Below, piece after piece: positions 8,070 through 16,611 of a stretch of DNA of 64,000 nt. The stretch is taken from NCBI GenBank assembly GCA_944322565.1, contig CALUPG010000001.1, forward strand, positions 1-64,000, in the 5' to 3' direction. The stretch is from an uncultured Bacteroidales bacterium (GTDB taxonomy: Bacteria > Bacteroidota > Bacteroidia > Bacteroidales > UBA932). A program made the position numbers and the translations under genes. Below the pieces are notes generated by a model that was not told the origin of the DNA, searched no databases, and was given only the letters and a program-made list of their open reading frames with translations. Position 1 is the first letter of the stretch, and the number at the start of each line of letters is the position of its first letter.

Positions 8070-9503
8070 TTATATAGTTATCTCCCAATGTCCGCCAAAA
8101 TCAGCGCCTACTCGTTTGATAATTCCTTTTTCCTGTAATTTTTTAATATGATATTTTATTCCATTTTCTGTAATATCATTTATATTAGCTGCAATTTCTT
8201 TGCGACTAGCATTAGGATGAGCATGTATATATTCAATAATTGCAATTTGTACATCAGACAGCGTCTGGGTAGTTGTCTGGGTAGTTGTCTGGGTAGTTGT
8301 CTGGGTTATGCTATAGTCATTTGAAAAAACATCAACACAGAATACTGTCAGTTTTGAAACATCAAACACTGCCTCCCTGTTACCATTCTCGCGTAGCATA
8401 TCCTGCACACGTTTCACACCTTGGTTGAACATGTTAACATACTTCATCTCCTTCATTGCCTCTGCTACAATCGGATTACGATAATCGTTAACCATAGGAA
8501 AATTCTCCGGACGAGCTTCACCATATAAACCGCCTGCATTCATTATCTCTATATGGTCATCAAACTGATATAAGCGAATTGGCATATTTGCCTGATAGTC
8601 TCGGTGCATACATGCATTCATCATCAGTTCTCTCAATGCATTGTTGGGATAGTTGATAATGGTCTTCTCTCGGAAAAGGCTGACTGCAACTGGACGTTGC
8701 ATAATAATAGCATCGCTTACAAATGACTCTAGTGTAGGCAGCATATTATACAGCGGGCCTTGAAAACGCTTCTCATTAAGAACTTCACCTCCTTTTTCTT
8801 TGCCGGAAAAACGGACATACTGAACATAATCACCAGGCATATAATAACGGGGATTTTTACCAAATAGAATAATTGCTCCATAGGTAGGACAATCATGAGT
8901 ACGATCGTATAGACGGATTGAAGCCATCTGTTCCTTTATATCACGTGTATCTTGACTTAATATATCTGTGTCTATTACAGATGGCAAATATGTGTTTTTA
9001 ATATAATCCAGTTCTAAATCATCGAGCGTGGATCCCAAACATGGAGTTGCGTCAAAAGTTGCCATATAAGCGGTACGCCGTTCTGTCAAAAGACGTTCTT
9101 CCGCTTCACTAGCGATATCTCGTCTAGGACCGATACGGATGAATACCCTGCCACGATAACGAACTGGTGGTAGCAACGATGGTGAAACTTCGGCCACAAG
9201 CAAGTCCCCTTCGGGGAACGCCATCTTATCTACTGTCATTACCGGCAAAGGTAGAATATTACCATCAGAGCGGATTGCAGCAATCTTTTTAAGTAAATCA
9301 TCATCAACCTTCAGTCCTGACAATCGCCCATCATCATATGCACCGATTAATAAGTATCCTTTCTTACGGGAATCTGGCAAATCATTGGCAAACGCACATA
9401 TCGCCTCGCAGAACTTATCCATATTAACTGTAGATACAGTTCTTTCTATCCTATAAGTCTCAGTACTATGTAATAAAGATTGAATTTCGTCTTTCGTTAT
9501 CAT
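8070..9503 (-). CDS. AlbA_2 (Schlafen-like)/HATPase protein with C-terminal HTH
   Basis: A 477-aa protein of the group often named RecG-related or ATP-binding transcriptional regulator. Residues about 12-135 form the AlbA_2 domain (AICAFANDLPDSRKKGYLLIGAYDDG). About 270-370 is a RecG-C/HATPase_c_4-like part (NALRELMMNACMHRDYQ, IEIMNAGGL). A QTTT-repeat linker of 14-15 residues follows, then a winged-helix domain of about 60 residues (ASRKEIAANI...YHIKKLQEKG). It starts 12 bp after res, so it is co-transcribed with the type III R-M genes. AlbA_2 proteins are frequent in defence islands; whether this one regulates, or acts as a nuclease/effector, cannot be told. Confidence 0.8.
   Translation of the reverse strand: MITKDEIQSLLHSTETYRIERTVSTVNMDKFCEAICAFANDLPDSRKKGYLLIGAYDDGRLSGLKVDDDLLKKIAAIRSDGNILPLPVMTVDKMAFPEGDLLVAEVSPSLLPPVRYRGRVFIRIGPRRDIASEAEERLLTERRTAYMATFDATPCLGSTLDDLELDYIKNTYLPSVIDTDILSQDTRDIKEQMASIRLYDRTHDCPTYGAIILFGKNPRYYMPGDYVQYVRFSGKEKGGEVLNEKRFQGPLYNMLPTLESFVSDAIIMQRPVAVSLFREKTIINYPNNALRELMMNACMHRDYQANMPIRLYQFDDHIEIMNAGGLYGEARPENFPMVNDYRNPIVAEAMKEMKYVNMFNQGVKRVQDMLRENGNREAVFDVSKLTVFCVDVFSNDYSITQTTTQTTTQTTTQTLSDVQIAIIEYIHAHPNASRKEIAANINDITENGIKYHIKKLQEKGIIKRVGADFGGHWEITI
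8265..8306 (-). repeat. 12-bp in-frame tandem repeat (3.5 copies)
   Basis: The unit CTGGGTAGTTGT is repeated three and a half times without mismatch and encodes Gln-Thr-Thr-Thr units between the ATPase-like part and the HTH of the AlbA_2 protein. Copy changes would keep the frame and alter only linker length. Confidence 0.95.
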
Positions 9504-9515
9504 GTTTGGTTATTG

Positions 9516-12482
9516 TTATTCCTGTAATACTTCTTTTACAATCTGCAGTATTTTCTTATTGTTGAGTTGTGTTCGGAAATATACATTATACCCTTGTGCT
9601 GATAGGTTATTGAAGAACACCTCGGCACATTTGATTTTTGCCTCCTCAATGCCGCGAAGAGTTGATTTATTTTCAACTCCCTTAGTCTCCACAACAATAT
9701 TGAGCTCTTTTTCTCCATTGTCTTTTTTAACGACATACATGAAGTCCGGACTATATGACTCTCCGGTAATGGTAGGAATTGCGATACTATTACGCGGAAT
9801 TTTTCCATAGACAATTACTTCATCAATGGAGGTATTGATGTTTTTCAACTCCAATGATGAATCATAAGCCTTGGTGTCATATAAATATTTCTCCATTGGA
9901 ATTCCTTCTTCTATTTTGACACCAATCCTTCCTTGTGCAATACTCTCCCGGACAGATCCATCGTTATGGGTAAGAGCTGTTGCTTCAGGTTCTCCATGAG
10001 TCTTTTTGTAGTTAAATCGTCCTTGAAGAGTGACCATTTTCCAGTCAGAGAAGCCTTTGATTATTTCAGCAACAGTCTGTTCATTGAAGTATTTGTCGTC
10101 TATACTTCCATGTCGCTTTACATAATTGCAAATAGACTTATGTATCATCGAAGCAGGAATATTAGTTGCCGATGATATCCTTTTTAAGAAAATGCCATAA
10201 GGGAGGGAGCTGGCAATGGAATACTGCACACCACTGCCTGTTTCTGTTCTCATTTGCGCCCCATTACTTCTGACTATATCTCTGTGACTGGTAATAACCT
10301 GTTCAGAAAAAATAGAAGGTGCCTCTAATATTTCTGATAAACCTTTCTCCAAATCAGCATCAATATTGTCATCGTACCAAATAGTATATCTTTGATTGAG
10401 AACCTTCCACAACTCCTTAATTTCGTCAAACCGAGCTTTGCGAATGCCAATCGGTTTTTCGGATGTTTTATTGCGGTCTTTGATTTTGTTAGCGTCCAAT
10501 CCAGATTTGAATAATGGATACTCTTCAAAGAACTGCACTCTGTTTTGTGGCACGATGGCAAATGTGCTGTCAACATACTTTTTCATTAGAAGCTCTGCCA
10601 GTAACAAAGAATCTTCTTTTCCCATTTTCTCAGCCACCAGTTTGATCTGCTCTAATGAAACAGATGTCGTACCTGGTACTTCACTATTTATTTGCTCAAC
10701 GAGTTTATTGGCAAAATCAGCTTCGGTAAAATCTACAATGTAGTTCAACATGAACTCCTGATTGGAGATTCGGTTTCCACACTCATCAACAGGCAAACGT
10801 AATCCTCGTCCTACTTCCTGCAACTTCGAGGTTTCACTACCGCTTGACCTTAATTTTGCAATAGTAAACACATTCGGATTATCCCATCCTTCCTTTAATG
10901 TCCACTTGGAGAATAAGAATCGACGCAAAATATATTTCCCGTCTTTGTCTATAAAAGCAAGTAGGTGCTTCTTGCCATTCAGAATATCATTAACTTCATT
11001 GGCAATGTCTTCGTCCGACGAACTGTTGTCCTGAGCAAAATATCCACCATGACATTCGTCAATATGGTTTAAACTGGCTTCAAGATATTCCCGATACTCA
11101 GCTTCCGATTCATCCAGATCTTTGATTGTTGCAACCAATTTCTCCTTGAGTAACCTTTCAAAAGCTTCCAATAAATACGGTTTCTTACCATCCTCGCTCT
11201 CGCGATAGGAAGTGATATCATCTATAAAGAAAAGTGCCAGCGTTTTGATCTTAAATGTGCGTCCGCAGAAATTCTCCCGTTCGGTTTCAAAATGGCGCTC
11301 GAGAGCAAGACGCAGCATCTGCTCCTGGTACGATTGCATGTAAATGTCCACATTCATCTCCTCGCCAACGTTCTTAATCAATCCATTGGACAACTCAATG
11401 GCATTTTTATCTATGACTTGTATTGTGACGCCATTGAACTCCTCGGAAATTACCGACAACGAGTCATTTACCTGTAATTGATATGTCTTTGTCGGACTGT
11501 CTGCACTTTTATGCTGAAATATGGCTTTCTCATTTTTGACTACCGACAGAAGCTTTATTTTTTCTTCTTTTTTAGAGACTGGCTCAAAGTGTTCTTTGGC
11601 AACACCTTTAATCAATCCTTGGTTAAATGCTTCACAAGCATTCAGGTCGTATAGCAGGTTCACATAGTCATGTACAACCGTTTTATTTTTACCCCTGCCG
11701 GACACTGTTTCAGGGAAAGTTGCGCCGTATCGAATAATACATTGAGGGTTAATTTCTTCCTTGATTACGCCAAACGCCTTTTGGTCGCGCGAGAACTTAT
11801 GTGGCTCGTCAATAATAACAAATGGACGAGTTGCACGGAGAGCATCGAACGGGCGATAAAACCCCTCAATAACGCTTCCGTAATCATCGCGACTGAGCAT
11901 ATAATTCTTGGCAACTTTCAACAGTTGCATATTTACCAAAAGGACATAAATCTTTTTGGTATCCCTGTTCGATCCCTTTACAAATTCACTTACGGCTGCT
12001 GGGAAATATTGCCTGCCTTTCTTTTTTTTCTTGGGCGGTTCCAAAGTGAGCAATTCGATTTCTGCATCATATCCGCACACATCCCGGAAATGACGTTTGA
12101 CATAACTGTCCTCCATAAATTGTCTTGCTCCGGCCTTGATCGGAAGCGTTGGTACGGCAACAATAAATTTATTGATACCATACCGTTTGTGCAACTCATA
12201 CATCGTCCGGGTATAAACGTATGTTTTACCCGTACCCGTTTCCATCTTGATGTCAAGGTTCAGGCAGCTTGCATCATGAGAATATGCACAATTCTCCGGT
12301 TGTATGCTGTTCCTCTTCTGTATAGCAACAATATTTTGACCCACCCCATCTTTTGACAGGATTATTTCGGGATTGGCATAGAACATCGTCGGCAACTTTA
12401 TCGCCGTATTGGTAAAGACATCAGCAACGGCATCAACACCTGTTTGCTGATGTGGCAATGAAGGCTGAAGAATTAGTTCCAT
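9516..12482 (-). CDS. res: Type III restriction endonuclease, Res subunit
   Basis: The Res subunit of a type III R-M system: an ATP-dependent translocase/nuclease that acts with Mod. It shows the helicase Walker A METGTGKT near residue 80, the DEPH box (IIDEPHKF), a late helicase motif (EVGRGLRLPVDECG), and a C-terminal PD-(D/E)xK nuclease (SPDF...VVETKG). I place the start at ATG 12482, one base after the mod stop, because MELILQPSLPHQQ is the usual beginning; an ATG at 12500 would overlap mod. The length of about 988 aa is normal. No frameshift is visible. Base use is AT-rich against the core genes, in line with transfer. Confidence 0.93.
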   Translation of the reverse strand: MELILQPSLPHQQTGVDAVADVFTNTAIKLPTMFYANPEIILSKDGVGQNIVAIQKRNSIQPENCAYSHDASCLNLDIKMETGTGKTYVYTRTMYELHKRYGINKFIVAVPTLPIKAGARQFMEDSYVKRHFRDVCGYDAEIELLTLEPPKKKKKGRQYFPAAVSEFVKGSNRDTKKIYVLLVNMQLLKVAKNYMLSRDDYGSVIEGFYRPFDALRATRPFVIIDEPHKFSRDQKAFGVIKEEINPQCIIRYGATFPETVSGRGKNKTVVHDYVNLLYDLNACEAFNQGLIKGVAKEHFEPVSKKEEKIKLLSVVKNEKAIFQHKSADSPTKTYQLQVNDSLSVISEEFNGVTIQVIDKNAIELSNGLIKNVGEEMNVDIYMQSYQEQMLRLALERHFETERENFCGRTFKIKTLALFFIDDITSYRESEDGKKPYLLEAFERLLKEKLVATIKDLDESEAEYREYLEASLNHIDECHGGYFAQDNSSSDEDIANEVNDILNGKKHLLAFIDKDGKYILRRFLFSKWTLKEGWDNPNVFTIAKLRSSGSETSKLQEVGRGLRLPVDECGNRISNQEFMLNYIVDFTEADFANKLVEQINSEVPGTTSVSLEQIKLVAEKMGKEDSLLLAELLMKKYVDSTFAIVPQNRVQFFEEYPLFKSGLDANKIKDRNKTSEKPIGIRKARFDEIKELWKVLNQRYTIWYDDNIDADLEKGLSEILEAPSIFSEQVITSHRDIVRSNGAQMRTETGSGVQYSIASSLPYGIFLKRISSATNIPASMIHKSICNYVKRHGSIDDKYFNEQTVAEIIKGFSDWKMVTLQGRFNYKKTHGEPEATALTHNDGSVRESIAQGRIGVKIEEGIPMEKYLYDTKAYDSSLELKNINTSIDEVIVYGKIPRNSIAIPTITGESYSPDFMYVVKKDNGEKELNIVVETKGVENKSTLRGIEEAKIKCAEVFFNNLSAQGYNVYFRTQLNNKKILQIVKEVLQE

Positions 12483-12483
12483 A

Positions 12484-14445
12484 TCAATACCTAATATCAA
12501 AGTTAATACGCATATTCTTCTCTCCGTCCCGTATTACCCGAAGACTGTCTTTCAGGCCTTGTAATTCTCCCCACGAAAGGGCATAGCCGTATATTACGAT
12601 GTTTTGAGGATTGAACCCTGCATCCGATTGATATCGGTCCAACAACGATGCAACGACCGCATTACTTAAGTGAGGATTGATAACATACAGATGCTTATCC
12701 ATGTAGTAAAGCTCATATCCTTCAATATTGAGCGTCTTTACATCGGGAGTCAATCCGTAGCCATCACGCACAAGCCATGTTGTGAGAATTGTCGGTACGC
12801 CGAATTCATCCACCAATGTCTTATCGCCAAACATTGTCTGGGGTTCAAATCGCTCCATCTTTTCGATCGATTGATTAGTCGGCTCTTGAAGCGTGAAGTG
12901 TTTGAATCCCAAATCTCCATGGAACATAGGATTTTCCTTGCGAAGTTTGTTGACAGCAAGTTTAATTCGTGCTTGTCCAATTTCATCTATGGTTTTATAT
13001 CGTGCCTTTTGGGCTGATGTATTTTCTTTTACCTGTTCTGGTATTTGTACAAGAATATAACGTACTGTATTTCGAGTTTCAGCATTCCACCTCATTACGG
13101 ATTCACCTGTCGTTCCTGATCCGGAGAAGAAATCTAGTACGATATCATTATTCCTAACACAGAGGTCCAATACGAACATAATCAACGAAATAGGCTTAGT
13201 GTAATCAAATATTTTCTTGCCTATAGTTTGAGCTACATCTTTTGTCGCATTATCATTAGAATAAATATTTTCCGTAAGTTCTAATGTTGAAACACTTTTT
13301 GTTCTATCTCCGTAATCTATAAAATATCCTTTATCTCCATCTTCAATAAAGGCTTTTTGATATGTTTTAGTATATATTCGTGAACCGTTACGAGTCCGTT
13401 TAAGAACAATAAAATCATTATCAAGCCCAAATTTGAATTTATCTTTACTCCATCTCCAACACCAATCTGCTCGATTATGATTCCCTTTTTGGCGGTCTAT
13501 ATAATCCTCTTCTGAACCACCAGGATAAAAAGTTTCACCATCCATGATTATTGGATAATCCAAACTGCTACTATACTGAAGACTATCATAATCCAATGTT
13601 TGATTAAGTTTGTAATATCCGCGTTGTTCAAAATGAGAATCTTTATATTTGAATCCAGCATCATTGTGCTCTAAAGGATATAGAAGCGGTGCTGCTCCTT
13701 TGCTGTAAATAAAAAGATAATCATGATTTTGAGCGATAACATCTGATGATTTGCCTCCTCTTTTTGTAATGCGAGGAAATGAACCTATTAAGTTTTCTTC
13801 TCCAAATACTTCGTCGCAAAGCAATTTCAAATTGCTCTGTTCATTATCGTCAATAGAGATAAAAATTACACCGTCTTTTGAAAGCAGGTCGCGAGCAAGC
13901 AACAGTCGAGGCAACATAAACATAAGCCAGGCAGAATGCGTGGCAGAGCCTCGGCGCGTCAAGTCAAGAACCCGGCTGGCTTGTTCCTCGGAAATGCTCA
14001 GTTTCGATGCCAGTTCTTCAACCGTAAAATTGAATGAATCCGTGTAAAAAAAATCATCGGACCCTGTATTATAAGGAGGATCAATATAGATACATTTTAT
14101 GCTGCCGGCATAAGACTTCAACAAATGTTTCAATGCATCGAGGTTGTCGCCACTGATATAAATGTTTTTGCTGTCTTTGTTTTCGGGTAGATTGTTGTGC
14201 TCTGCATCCGGAACAATAACTGTCGTTGTATCCAACGATGCCAGCAGACGGGCATAGTTTTTCCCAAGAAACCGCAGTTCATATCCCTCCTCGGTTACAT
14301 TTACCTTATCCTTGATATATTCCTTTAGTCTCTCAACATCAAATGCACCGTTACGGAAGCAAGCCGGGAAATGCTCTTTCAGAATCTCTATTTCCTTTGC
14401 TCCGACAGTTACATTATTGTTGGCATCTATTATATCTTTAATCAT
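12484..14445 (-). CDS. mod: Type III DNA methyltransferase, Mod subunit
   Basis: A 653-aa N6-adenine methyltransferase that methylates one strand of the recognition site and gives Res its specificity. Motif IV DPPYNTG is at residues 122-128, and the AdoMet motif I DFFSGSG is at 438-444, the order of beta-class type III Mod enzymes. The section between them (about 200-430) should hold target recognition. The start overlaps the XRE gene by 4 bp (ATGA), so translation is probably coupled. I see no repeat tract of the phase-variable kind in the coding sequence. Confidence 0.93.
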   Translation of the reverse strand: MIKDIIDANNNVTVGAKEIEILKEHFPACFRNGAFDVERLKEYIKDKVNVTEEGYELRFLGKNYARLLASLDTTTVIVPDAEHNNLPENKDSKNIYISGDNLDALKHLLKSYAGSIKCIYIDPPYNTGSDDFFYTDSFNFTVEELASKLSISEEQASRVLDLTRRGSATHSAWLMFMLPRLLLARDLLSKDGVIFISIDDNEQSNLKLLCDEVFGEENLIGSFPRITKRGGKSSDVIAQNHDYLFIYSKGAAPLLYPLEHNDAGFKYKDSHFEQRGYYKLNQTLDYDSLQYSSSLDYPIIMDGETFYPGGSEEDYIDRQKGNHNRADWCWRWSKDKFKFGLDNDFIVLKRTRNGSRIYTKTYQKAFIEDGDKGYFIDYGDRTKSVSTLELTENIYSNDNATKDVAQTIGKKIFDYTKPISLIMFVLDLCVRNNDIVLDFFSGSGTTGESVMRWNAETRNTVRYILVQIPEQVKENTSAQKARYKTIDEIGQARIKLAVNKLRKENPMFHGDLGFKHFTLQEPTNQSIEKMERFEPQTMFGDKTLVDEFGVPTILTTWLVRDGYGLTPDVKTLNIEGYELYYMDKHLYVINPHLSNAVVASLLDRYQSDAGFNPQNIVIYGYALSWGELQGLKDSLRVIRDGEKNMRINFDIRY

Positions 14446-14654
14446 TGCAATTCGATTTTATTATTTAATAATTCATCAACAGTTACCTCCAGCAGCCTTG
14501 CAATCTTGACAAGAGTCTGCAAATCTGGCTGCGAACTGTTCGTGCACCATTTGGAAACAGTTGAAGGGTTTACTCCCAACTGTTCACATAGCCATTTATT
14601 AGTTCTTTTCTTTTCGGCTAAAACCACTTTTAGTCGATTAATATCAGTTTCCAT
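14442..14654 (-). CDS. XRE-family regulator of the R-M operon (controller-like)
   Basis: A 70-aa single-domain helix-turn-helix protein starting METDINRLK (WLCEQLGVNPSTVSKW is the recognition part). An upstream ATG at 14702 would extend it by 16 residues but would place the start inside the operator. The ATG at 14654 sits about 19 nt after the expected transcript start. First gene of the operon, overlapping mod by 4 bp. Like C-proteins of R-M systems it may time mod and res expression on entry to a new host; that is inference from position and operator. Confidence 0.82.
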   Translation of the reverse strand: METDINRLKVVLAEKKRTNKWLCEQLGVNPSTVSKWCTNSSQPDLQTLVKIARLLEVTVDELLNNKIELQ

Positions 14655-14679
14655 ACGGCTCAAATTTGTTATCTTAAGG

Positions 14680-14702
14680 CAAATATAGTGAAAAGTTTTC
14701 AC
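14680..14702 (-). promoter_or_regulatory. R-M operon promoter with palindromic operator
   Basis: The minus-strand -7 box TATATTTG occupies 14687-14680. Directly upstream, 14688-14702 is a 15-bp palindrome, GTGAAAA-G-TTTTCAC, perfect around one base. It fills the spacer between -7 and the expected -33 position, where no TTTG is found. That is a natural place for a repressor or activator such as the XRE protein encoded next. Confidence 0.75.
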
Positions 14703-15152
14703 TCATGCGATGCCTGTGATAGATTTTATTTCATTCAGATATTATTGTACTTCACACAATTGTTTGGGAGTATGTATTAGACGTATAGAGATTGTTTGTC
14801 CCGTCATTCCTCCCATCGCCTCAGACCGTCTCAGACGGTGTGGTTTGTTTGCACAAAATCCATTGATTGTAAACATCTGACCAAATATATATCATAGCTA
14901 ACAATGTATATCACAAGAGTTAAGAATGCAAGGGTTGTATGGTATGTATACGTATTGTTCCGGTAGAATCACTAGTTTCCCGTCCAATAGTAAGAGGCTG
15001 GGTAAGATAGTTGTTCGTTAATTCTCCTATAATTCGCCATTCAGCTTATACTAATCTTTCTCAAATGCTTATATTAATAATCTCTCTATATTTTCTATTT
15101 GTCACTGTTTTTATTCGTACTTTTGTATGTATTGATAATCAATAGTTCGTTA
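14703..15152. other. Non-coding AT-rich stretch
   Basis: About 450 bp between the R-M promoter and the IS4 transposase end, with no convincing gene on either strand. It contains one isolated 15-bp palindrome, ACCGTC-TCA-GACGGT, at 14825-14839, without a nearby promoter or T-run. Confidence 0.6.
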
Positions 15153-15177
15153 AAAATCAGCCGAGCCTAAGCGGCTC
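15153..15177 (-). terminator. Terminator overlapping the IS4 transposase stop
   Basis: Reading leftward, GAGCC (15177-15173) pairs with GGCTC (15167-15163), followed by GG-CTGA and a run of five T (15157-15153). The stop codon lies in the hairpin loop and stem. It is short, so efficiency is uncertain. Confidence 0.5.
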
Positions 15178-16246
15178 TGGCAGTAAATAAAATGAGTTCC
15201 TTGAAAATTTTGTCAATTAATGTCGTGTCCGGTTTAATGCCGAACACGCAAATAAATCGTTCAAGCATATAGGCATTGTGTATCATCGACTTGCAAGATG
15301 AGATGGAATACGGTATTCCCATCCTTTTGCATGCGGCCTTTGCGATATTGATTGCCGTAAGCGATGCGTTGAAGTGGAACGCCAGCTTCCTGAAGTCGGT
15401 GGACTGGCAGTTCGTGATCCCCGCGTACTGCTTGCTGTCCCTGAAGCAGAACTCCAGCTGGAATCGTGTCCTGTAATATTCCAGGACATCAAGTGTCGAT
15501 TGGTTTTGGTCTGTCGAGAAGTAGAGCTGCCATTTGTCAGTCCTGTCTTCATCGGGATACCACACCGCGAGGCTCACCATACGTTTCAGGGCCTTTGACC
15601 AGGCCTTCAGTCCATACAGCTTCCCTTTGTCGACTTCATGCTCCGTACATCTGGAGGTGTCAAGCCGCGAGAAGTCTATGGCCCCGTCATATTTTGGGGG
15701 ACGTCCTCTCCTCCCGGTCGGTTTTTCCGCCGTGGGATAGAACAGCACTGCATCGTTCCTGAACCTGCTGATGATATGGAATCCGTTGTCACACATCGGC
15801 GTGATGAATGTGCTCTTTGAAAAGAACGCATCAGCCACGACAATGTTGGATATACGGTGTATTTGTTCTCGCCTGCTTACAAGATAACCGGCATACCAGT
15901 CAACCAAGCTCTTGTCTATGTTGTCCAGGGTTTTGGTGTCGGGACTTTGAACTGAGCCTAAAGTCATGCACTCACGGTTGTCTACATCTATGACTCCGAT
16001 TCCCATGATTTCAAGTCCCCGTTTGTATTCTCCGAATGATTCGTTCACGAAATGGTTGCGGTACGTCTGTTCGGAGAACTTTCCGTACCGTCCCATCTGA
16101 AGGAAGTTTATGCGGCCGGGGATGGCCATGAACAATTTCATCGCATCCATGAAGACCTTTTCAAACGGTTTGCGTATATTTGCCACTGATTTGAGGGCCT
16201 CAAGGCACTCGGATTGGTATTGCATAAGGATTGATTCTCTAGTCAT
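15167..16246 (-). CDS. IS4-family transposase, apparently intact
   Basis: A 359-aa DDE transposase. First Asp in IVVADAFF; second in the FSTDQNQ strand; the IS4 signature Y-x2-R-x3-E-x6-K is present in full in the stretch starting YRTRFQLE. All catalytic residues are there, and no frameshift is seen. The IS ends could not be set with confidence: an AT-rich palindrome (TATTGATAATCAATA, about 15130-15144) and a partial look-alike near 16280 are the only candidates. It lies 150 bp inside the right 77-bp repeat. Confidence 0.88.
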   Translation of the reverse strand: MTRESILMQYQSECLEALKSVANIRKPFEKVFMDAMKLFMAIPGRINFLQMGRYGKFSEQTYRNHFVNESFGEYKRGLEIMGIGVIDVDNRECMTLGSVQSPDTKTLDNIDKSLVDWYAGYLVSRREQIHRISNIVVADAFFSKSTFITPMCDNGFHIISRFRNDAVLFYPTAEKPTGRRGRPPKYDGAIDFSRLDTSRCTEHEVDKGKLYGLKAWSKALKRMVSLAVWYPDEDRTDKWQLYFSTDQNQSTLDVLEYYRTRFQLEFCFRDSKQYAGITNCQSTDFRKLAFHFNASLTAINIAKAACKRMGIPYSISSCKSMIHNAYMLERFICVFGIKPDTTLIDKIFKELILFTARAA

Positions 16247-16396
16247 AATCAGAAGGGGTGAATTACTTCTAATTTACTAATAATCAATGAATTATGCAAT
16301 ACTTTTCTTATATATTTTCCGGCATTTTATCGCACTCCAAAACACTGAATTACTGCTGCTTGTAGATTCATCTGTTGACAATATTTCAATGAACTT

Positions 16397-16473
16397 TTAT
16401 AGGGTTTGAGCAGGGTTTGTCATGCCCGATTGTTAAATTTTTAAATTTTCGGTTAAAATTTACCGAAGTATTG
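16397..16473. repeat. 77-bp direct repeat, right copy
   Basis: Exact copy of positions 1-77. It ends 37 bp before the -7 box of the carboxyltransferase operon, so it probably belongs to that gene's upstream region and marks the right edge of the island. Confidence 0.95.
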
Positions 16474-16510
16474 TATCCCCCAAACGGGCAATTTATTGAA
16501 AAAAAGAATT

Positions 16511-16518
16511 TATATTTG
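16511..16518 (+). promoter_or_regulatory. -7 box of the carboxyltransferase operon
   Basis: TATATTTG fits TAnnTTTG fully. The expected start is near 16525, giving a leader of about 87 nt before ATG 16612. The only upstream TTG is at a poor distance, so -33 recognition is weak or the operon is activator-dependent. Confidence 0.6.
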
Positions 16519-16611
16519 CATGATTTGAAATCCGGCGGAAGACAAGGAATCCAAAGGAATATAAAAAGGACACAAACAGAAACACAAAACAATACTTAAA
16601 AGATATAAATT

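Noticed and set aside
14825..14839. Palindrome ACCGTC-TCA-GACGGT as attachment site or operator
   Set aside because: There is only one copy and no nearby promoter, integrase or T-run.
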